Positions 41,666-46,617 of a DNA stretch of 46,617 bases are shown in pieces. Within the stretch, counting starts at the first letter, position 1, and each line of letters opens with the position of its first letter. Made by a program: the position numbers and the translations under genes. This DNA comes from Vibrio hangzhouensis (GTDB lineage Bacteria; Pseudomonadota; Gammaproteobacteria; Enterobacterales; Vibrionaceae), in assembly GCF_900107935.1 (NCBI RefSeq), contig NZ_FNVG01000032.1, positions 1-46,617 on the forward strand. Direction: 5' to 3'. The notes beneath the pieces were generated by a model, which ran no database searches, was not told the DNA's origin, and saw only the letters and a program-made list of their open reading frames with translations.

Positions 41666-42655
41666 ATGCAAAATCAAGTACCTACAAACATAATCACCGG
41701 TTTCCTGGGCGTTGGAAAAACGACCGCTATTCTGAACTTACTTAAGGCAAAATCCGATGATGAGAACTGGGCAGTGTTGGTGAATGAGTTTGGAGAAGTA
41801 GGGATCGATGGTGCCATGATGGCGGAAGGTGGCGCTCTCATCAAAGAAGTGCCAGGAGGGTGCATGTGCTGTACTGCTGGCGTTCCTATGTCAGTCGGTA
41901 TCAACGCTCTGCTGAGACAGAAACCCGACCGACTGATTATTGAACCCACAGGACTCGGGCATCCAAAACAGGTAATGAAAACATTGACGTCAGAGCAATA
42001 TGAGAACTACATCGATCTAAAAGCAACCATCGCTTTGGTTGATCCGAGAAATTTGTCTGATGATAGGTACCTGTCCAATGCCAACTTCAATGATCAACTC
42101 GGTGTTGCGGATGTCATCATTGGTAATAAGATCGACCAGTGTAGTGCTGAAGATATCGATGTGTTTAATGACTGGGTAACAGATCAGGAGCCAGCCAAGA
42201 TTTTCCACAAGCTGGTTAAGAACGGTGCTTTACCGCTTGAGATACTTGATATTGAACGTCGACTTGCCACTGAAAGGAGCGGGACAAATCACCAACAGGA
42301 ACTGCACGATCATAGTGATTTGGAACCGGTGTTTGAGCTACCTCCGGAAAAACCTTTTATACGCCGAGAAAACCAAGGTCAGGGTTATTTTAGTTGTGGC
42401 TGGATAGTCGGGGCGGAACATAAGTTTGATTTTGAGCAGTTATTTTCTATGTTTAGCGACTTACAGGCGGAGCGTGTGAAAGCTGTGGTCAACACAGACA
42501 AGGGTTGTTTTGCTTTTAATGTCGCCAATCGTGTTGTTTCGGTCAATCAAATGTCATTGGAAGGATACGAGTCACGTATTGAGGTTATCGATACCGAATT
42601 GCTTCCGTGGGAGCAGTTAGAGACTATTTTGCTTCGTTTGTGCGGTCTAGCTTAA
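41666..42655 (+). CDS. G3E-family GTPase (COG0523, YeiR/CobW-like metal chaperone)
   Basis: A 329-residue protein starting MQNQVPTNIITGFLGVGKTT, with the P-loop GFLGVGKTT. The family metal motif is GGCMCC (CxCC), followed by RLIIEPTGLGHP and the guanine-specificity motif GNKID. A His-rich stretch (NHQQELHDHSD) precedes the C-terminal domain. Length and order fit YeiR, a zinc-binding GTPase in E. coli. It probably delivers zinc or another metal to client proteins. An in-frame GTG three codons earlier lacks a ribosome site. An AraC regulator follows after 19 bases. Confidence 0.88.
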   Translation: MQNQVPTNIITGFLGVGKTTAILNLLKAKSDDENWAVLVNEFGEVGIDGAMMAEGGALIKEVPGGCMCCTAGVPMSVGINALLRQKPDRLIIEPTGLGHPKQVMKTLTSEQYENYIDLKATIALVDPRNLSDDRYLSNANFNDQLGVADVIIGNKIDQCSAEDIDVFNDWVTDQEPAKIFHKLVKNGALPLEILDIERRLATERSGTNHQQELHDHSDLEPVFELPPEKPFIRRENQGQGYFSCGWIVGAEHKFDFEQLFSMFSDLQAERVKAVVNTDKGCFAFNVANRVVSVNQMSLEGYESRIEVIDTELLPWEQLETILLRLCGLA

Positions 42656-42674
42656 TCTCAGGCTCTTTTGAACT

Positions 42675-43703
42675 ATGCAGAGCTCTGAGGTTTTGGAAGC
42701 CGCTTCGGCAAGGCAGATCATCGACGTACACTGGTTGCGCTCGCTTGATGGTGCCGCCAAGTGCTATGGACTGAATATTGCTGATGGGATTCACCAGTGG
42801 CCAGAGCAATTGGCACGTACCAAAGTGTCACTAGACATGCTGGAGGCGGCAATAGAAGTCGTCGCGAAGCATCCAAGAGCGTTTGATATTGTTATCGATG
42901 CCGGGACCAGCATTACCGCCATGTGCTCTGGCGTATTAGGGGCGTTTCTTTACAGTGCCCCCAGTGTCGATGCAATGCTAAAGTACTTTGAACAGTTTTC
43001 TTTCGTGTTTTGTCCGGCCGTCAAGTTGGTTTTTATCCATAGGCAAAACGAAAAATCTGAGCTTTGGATGCTAAGGCATGATGACGATAAAGGCGTGCCG
43101 ACGTTCTCTAATCTTGGCTTCAGTTACTATTGTATCGCCCTTATTACCTTCATTCGCTCTACCCAAAAGGAAAGCTGCACGGTTGAGTTCTTCTTTGAAA
43201 GCGATCCTTTAGACGAGGATGTACTGGCGGATCTTGAGCAACGTTTTGATTGCCGAATATTTTATGGACATAAGATCCGTCGAATCGCTTTACCGAGTTG
43301 GTATGTGAATAAAGTCAGCTCTTACGCAAATCCGGAGCTGAATGCGACGTTGGTCGCGCCAATGCACTTCAGTGCAAAGAGCGCATTGAATTCCAGTTTG
43401 GCTGAACAGGTATTTGCGGTGTTTAAGCAGTATGCTATGGATGATTTAACTCTAGATACGGTGGCAGCACATTTTCATATGAGCAGTCGCACGCTAATGA
43501 GAAAACTGGGTGCCCAGTCGCTCTCATTTCGTAGCTTGTTAGACAGCTATAAGCTGGAAAAAGCGATATCGTTGTCAGCCAATCCGAACACAAATCTGAC
43601 TCAAATTGCTCTGGAGTTGGGATTTAGAGATTTGAGTTCCTTTTCCAGAGCGTTTAAGCGCTGGACGGGGGAAACGCCAAAGTCTCTGTTTAAGGGAAGG
43701 TAG
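42675..43703 (+). CDS. AraC-family transcriptional regulator
   Basis: A 342-residue regulator. The N-terminal 230 residues resemble the arabinose-binding-like domain of the OruR/ArgR branch. The C-terminal double helix-turn-helix contains DLTLDTVAAHFHMSSRTLMR and NLTQIALELGFRDLSSFSRA followed by FKRWTGETPKSL. It starts 19 bases after the GTPase gene and is probably cotranscribed. The ligand and targets are unknown. Confidence 0.9.
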   Translation: MQSSEVLEAASARQIIDVHWLRSLDGAAKCYGLNIADGIHQWPEQLARTKVSLDMLEAAIEVVAKHPRAFDIVIDAGTSITAMCSGVLGAFLYSAPSVDAMLKYFEQFSFVFCPAVKLVFIHRQNEKSELWMLRHDDDKGVPTFSNLGFSYYCIALITFIRSTQKESCTVEFFFESDPLDEDVLADLEQRFDCRIFYGHKIRRIALPSWYVNKVSSYANPELNATLVAPMHFSAKSALNSSLAEQVFAVFKQYAMDDLTLDTVAAHFHMSSRTLMRKLGAQSLSFRSLLDSYKLEKAISLSANPNTNLTQIALELGFRDLSSFSRAFKRWTGETPKSLFKGR

Positions 43704-43744
43704 TCTCGAACGACATCTCTCATGAAGTGATTTGGAAAAGGTAG

Positions 43745-43780
43745 CTGGCAAGCCAGACGATTCAGACGCTGGCGTCTGAA
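43745..43780. other. Two adjacent hairpins after the AraC gene
   Basis: CTGGC-AA-GCCAG (43745-43756) and TTCAGACG-CTGG-CGTCTGAA (43761-43780) are both perfect. A run of A, not T, follows on the plus strand, so neither is a standard terminator for the upstream gene. They may still block RNA decay. Confidence 0.45.
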
Positions 43781-43895
43781 AAAAGATTGTCATTGGCCTG
43801 GCACTGTCTCAAGGTTCGTAAAGAGTGAGCGAACCACTGTGCGTAGCAAAGGCTGAAAAGATGACGATAATTTGTGCATGACGATTAAGGTTCAA

Positions 43896-44804
43896 ATGAA
43901 AAACACCGAGCTAAATCTGATACCTGTTTTTGTGGCTATTTATGAGGAACAGAGTCTCTCTGGAGCTGCTTCCCGATTAGGGATAAGCCAACCTGCGGTG
44001 AGTAAAGCGCTAAAACGCTTACGTGAAATCTATGATGATTCATTGTTTCACCGAAATGCCAGTGGAGTGGAACCAACAACGTTTGCCAACGACGTTTATC
44101 CGGCGTTGGCTACCTCGTTGAAGAACTTCAACTCCACGCTTGAGGCTTCGAGGGACTTCAATCCCAAAACGTCGACAAAGACTTTTTCCATTGCATCAGT
44201 TTCTGCAGCTAACTGCGCTGCTATACCTGAGTTATTGGTGCGTTTGGCCAAAATCGCGCCCAAAATTTCGTTGGAAGTACACCCATTGTTCACTGAAGAT
44301 CATGAATCTGACCTCCGTTTACAGCGTTATGATTTGGTGATTGATCGAAGTCGCAAGGAGATAACAACGCTTAAGTCTCAGGAAATTTTTAAAGATAAGT
44401 TGTACGTTGTCGCCGCAAAAGACCATCCCCGCCTAACTGGTGACTGTCTGACTACAGAGCAATATCTGGCAGAGCAACACGTTGTTATGGCTCGCTGGCA
44501 TACCAGGAAAAGCTTCTTTGATGAAACGGACCTACCGGAGTTCGGCAAACGTAAGATTATATATCGAGCCGCTGGAGAAGTGGACATGTTGCCAGTGATC
44601 AGTCGTACTGAGGCGATTGGAATGGTAACACACTCTACTTATAGTCAGTTTTCCTTAGGATTAGGTGTTAAAGCCTTTCCAATGCCTTTTGGTCCTTCTG
44701 AATATGGATTGAGCATGCTTTGGCATCCAAGTCGAAACTCCGATTCCGCTCATCAGTGGCTGAGGCAGCAGATCGTGAAGATCGCCAGTAAGTTGCCGCA
44801 GTAA
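43896..44804 (+). CDS. LysR-family transcriptional regulator
   Basis: A 302-residue regulator starting MKNTELNLIPVFVAIYEEQS followed by LSGAASRLGISQPAVSKALK, a classic LysR helix-turn-helix. The frame is open upstream, but AAGG five bases before the ATG at 43896 and the family alignment choose this start. The effector domain is of usual length. It is convergent with the next LysR gene. The target is unknown. Confidence 0.92.
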   Translation: MKNTELNLIPVFVAIYEEQSLSGAASRLGISQPAVSKALKRLREIYDDSLFHRNASGVEPTTFANDVYPALATSLKNFNSTLEASRDFNPKTSTKTFSIASVSAANCAAIPELLVRLAKIAPKISLEVHPLFTEDHESDLRLQRYDLVIDRSRKEITTLKSQEIFKDKLYVVAAKDHPRLTGDCLTTEQYLAEQHVVMARWHTRKSFFDETDLPEFGKRKIIYRAAGEVDMLPVISRTEAIGMVTHSTYSQFSLGLGVKAFPMPFGPSEYGLSMLWHPSRNSDSAHQWLRQQIVKIASKLPQ

Positions 44805-44861
44805 CCCTGTTGCAATGGAAAGGAGAAATCCCGGCAGCGTGTGGAAATGTGCAGTTCGTGA

Positions 44862-45815
44862 TCACCTAGACAGGTACATTTTGTCGTAGTTTGGAATGTA
44901 GCTTTCCCATATCGCAGGGTCACCAATGTGGGCTTTCAATTCATTGATGAACTCTGTGACCAGAAGAGTTTGCTTTCGATGTGGGTAGATTGCATAAATG
45001 CCAGTATCCATTGTTGAAAGATGATAGTCAGTAAGTAGCGGTACTAACCCAAGCTCATCAATGGGTTTTTCCAGATTGAATAGATCAATAACCGAGAAGC
45101 CAAGCCCATCCTGCACTGCCGCCATCATAGTTCGAACATCGCTGACTTTGTAGTTACCCTGCATTTTAAACGACCTTAGTGTCGTTCCGTTGGGCTTGTC
45201 ACTCATTTTAAAAGTATCAAGGCAGACATTGCCATTGTTATATATAACCGCTGGCAGGGCAATCAAAGCTTCCGGTGACTCAGGAACACCGTATTTTTTG
45301 ACAAAACAGCGCGAGGCAACGACGGCAAAGTTGGTGTTGGCAATTTTTCTGGCTATAAGATTAGAATCGGTAAGCGTACCCATACGTATCGCGAGGTCGT
45401 AGTGGTTCGCTATAATATCTGTCCGACGATCATCGAGATGTAAAACTACCTGAACGTCGGGGTATTTCTTGATAAAGCGGCTAATAACAGGTTGCAGGTA
45501 TTGCTGGCCGAGAAATACCGCTGAGACGATACGAATGATTCCCTTGGGTTCAGACTGATAAGAATCGGCGATACTCTTAATGTTGGTCAAAGACTCAAGA
45601 AACACATGTGTTTCAGCGAGTATGTCTTCACCAGCAGACGTCAGTGAAAACGATCGCGTCGAACGATTGAGCAGTTGTACGCCAAGTGATTCTTCAAGTT
45701 TCTTTATCTGTTTTGACAAGGCTGAACTGTCCATATTGTTGAGTAATGCGGCCTTGGCAAAAGAGCCTTGCTGGACGACATCGACAAACAAACTGAGCTG
45801 TTGGGTGATAGACAT
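44862..45815 (-). CDS. LysR-family transcriptional regulator
   Basis: A 317-residue regulator starting MSITQQLSLFVDVVQQGSFA, with the helix-turn-helix AALLNNMDSSALSKQIKKLE. It resembles the AaeR/DmlR-type group whose members control single adjacent operons, but no such operon is next to it here. It is convergent with the LysR gene at 43896 and divergent from the small gene at 46075. The target is unknown. Confidence 0.92.
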   Translation of the reverse strand: MSITQQLSLFVDVVQQGSFAKAALLNNMDSSALSKQIKKLEESLGVQLLNRSTRSFSLTSAGEDILAETHVFLESLTNIKSIADSYQSEPKGIIRIVSAVFLGQQYLQPVISRFIKKYPDVQVVLHLDDRRTDIIANHYDLAIRMGTLTDSNLIARKIANTNFAVVASRCFVKKYGVPESPEALIALPAVIYNNGNVCLDTFKMSDKPNGTTLRSFKMQGNYKVSDVRTMMAAVQDGLGFSVIDLFNLEKPIDELGLVPLLTDYHLSTMDTGIYAIYPHRKQTLLVTEFINELKAHIGDPAIWESYIPNYDKMYLSR

Positions 45816-46039
45816 TAAAGTAATCCCGACTGGAATAGAGATCTAACCATAATAGTGAAGTGAGTAAGGGAAAGAAAGAGCACTGTATTCCAGAGTTTTC
45901 AGTGGCAGACTGAAGAAATAGTCGTCGCTGGGGTAGTGTCGTACACCATATTGCAACATACTTCGAGCTGCACGAGATTAATGAGCTACGCATCAAGAAC
46001 TGATGTTAAAAACTGGCATGGCAGCAAAAGTTGGCTACG

Positions 46040-46059
46040 GTTAGAGTGACATCTCTAAC
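46040..46059 (+). promoter_or_regulatory. Hairpin immediately before a ribosome site
   Basis: GTTAGAG-TGACAT-CTCTAAC is a perfect 7-pair inverted repeat four bases before the AAGGAGGA ribosome site of the small gene at 46075. It could be an operator or a leader stem that affects translation. Confidence 0.5.
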
Positions 46060-46074
46060 GATAAGGAGGATCCG

Positions 46075-46344
46075 ATGGACTGTAGCTCGCTTGCGATATG
46101 TATGAACATTAATGGTTCCAACATTACTCTTGCGTGGGGGCCAAATAAGTCTAAGCAGCAGTGTTTGGACGAATACCACAGCATCGCTGCCGATCTGAAC
46201 GCAAAGAGTTATGTTCTTATGCTTAAAGATCACCGTGACTCGTCATTGGAAAAACCCATTTCTAGTCGGCAGGCTCGAGAACTAATAGACGAGTGGCAGG
46301 ATATCCAAAACGGCTTAAATCAGGATCTGGATATCCACTGGTAG
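46075..46344 (+). CDS. Small hypothetical protein, 89 aa
   Basis: An 89-residue soluble protein starting MDCSSLAICMNINGSNITLA and ending GLNQDLDIHW. It has an excellent ribosome site (AAGGAGGA, five bases from the ATG), which is the main reason to accept it over the minus-strand frame in the same place. It is mostly helical by composition, with no signal peptide or membrane helix. I recognise no family. It is divergent from a LysR gene. Confidence 0.7.
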   Translation: MDCSSLAICMNINGSNITLAWGPNKSKQQCLDEYHSIAADLNAKSYVLMLKDHRDSSLEKPISSRQARELIDEWQDIQNGLNQDLDIHW

Positions 46345-46549
46345 TCATTTTAGGTGTACGGGCTCGTATTCGATTTGATAAGCCTGCTGATAAGTCACGA
46401 CCAACTCGTACAGACGACCTGTTGCTATCGTTACTCAGAACTGGACAAAAACAATCGAGTTTCCTCTGATTCTAACCTATGCCAGACAGCCATCACTCTC
46501 ACGAAAGTGAGGATCGCCTAAAGCGCGTAGCTAACTGAAAATAAAGATT

Positions 46550-46617
46550 TATACTCAAGTAACCTCAAGATGCTTGTTCAGCGAGAATTACTTGGCTTCT
46601 AGGCGCGGCAGTGATTT
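46550..46617 (-). repeat. Palindromic repeat (copy 5), inverted, cut by window end
   Basis: It starts TATACTCAAGTAACCTCAAG and runs to the window end. It is the exact reverse complement of the right 68 bases of copies 2 and 3, so it lies opposite to copies 1-3. The gap 46345-46549 before it shows only a small CTCAC-GAAA-GTGAG hairpin (46498-46511). Confidence 0.9.

Noticed and set aside
46000..46045. Possible sigma-54 promoter (TGGCAG ... TTGGCT) before the small gene
   Set aside because: The spacing between the GG and GC elements is wrong for sigma-54.
46006..46233. 75-codon minus-strand frame opposite the small gene at 46075
   Set aside because: It lacks a ribosome site, while the plus-strand frame has AAGGAGGA at ideal spacing.

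Overview
The window reads as a stretch of a Vibrionaceae chromosome, most likely chromosome 2 of a Vibrio. The basis is the cqsA/cqsS (CAI-1) quorum-sensing pair, whose proteins align closely with Vibrio cholerae CqsA/CqsS as I remember them, the nearby folE/moeA/moeB/clcA and tal/tkt genes (as I recall, chromosome 2 genes in V. cholerae), and dispersed palindromic repeats with TATACYCAAGTGACCYCAAG ends, which I associate with vibrios. Base composition looks mid-40s percent GC by eye (not computed). No rRNA, tRNA, CRISPR array, phage or transposase gene was seen.

Layout. 1-5062: three same-orientation copies of a 266-bp palindromic repeat separate two small modules: a 52-residue Cys-rich protein with psiE, and malE with a cytoplasmic GH13 amylase. 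5079-7746: a hotdog thioesterase, an EamA exporter and a divergent AraC regulator, with a diverged repeat between the last two. 7743-12805: a lactose/cellobiose-family PTS locus with a LacI-type regulator, EIIA, EIIC and EIIB on one strand and a second, orphan EIIC divergent. Control sites are a 38-bp perfect palindrome, a CRP-like box and an operator at the regulator gene. 12982-14521: two overlapping paralogous genes for periplasmic CSS-type sensor domains without any EAL output domain. 14518-20346: a second EamA carrier, a DnaQ-like exonuclease, a neurotransmitter:sodium symporter and an amino-acid-type chemoreceptor with a FliA promoter. 20662-25375: an Asp/Glu racemase-family enzyme, a periplasmic-binding receptor with a degenerate GGDEF domain, LysR, a LysE-type exporter and a lipoprotein. 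25451-30801: transketolase and transaldolase facing a SorC-type regulator, then LysR. 30897-34940: a moeA-moeB-small membrane protein-sulfurtransferase operon divergent from folE. 35146-38414: cqsS and cqsA, convergent on a shared terminator. 38642-41113: a TDT-family carrier and ClcA. 41666-46344: a G3E GTPase with an AraC regulator, two LysR regulators and a small gene with a strong ribosome site.

How the parts work together. Much of the window is sensing plus metabolism. The LacI regulator and CRP probably gate uptake of a beta-linked disaccharide. SorC is placed to control the pentose-phosphate pair. CqsA makes an alpha-aminoketone-type signal that CqsS reads, and CqsS carries Phe at the position that separates V. 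harveyi-type from V. cholerae-type tail-length preference. The moe operon couples the MoeB adenylyltransferase to a rhodanese, which suggests a sulfur supply for molybdopterin.

Both window ends fall inside the same repeat family in opposite orientation, which looks like a contig bounded by repeats. The best candidates for undescribed biology are the tandem CSS-only proteins, the compact structured segment at 465-581, the small Cys-rich protein, and the MoeB/sulfurtransferase operon with its unknown membrane protein.
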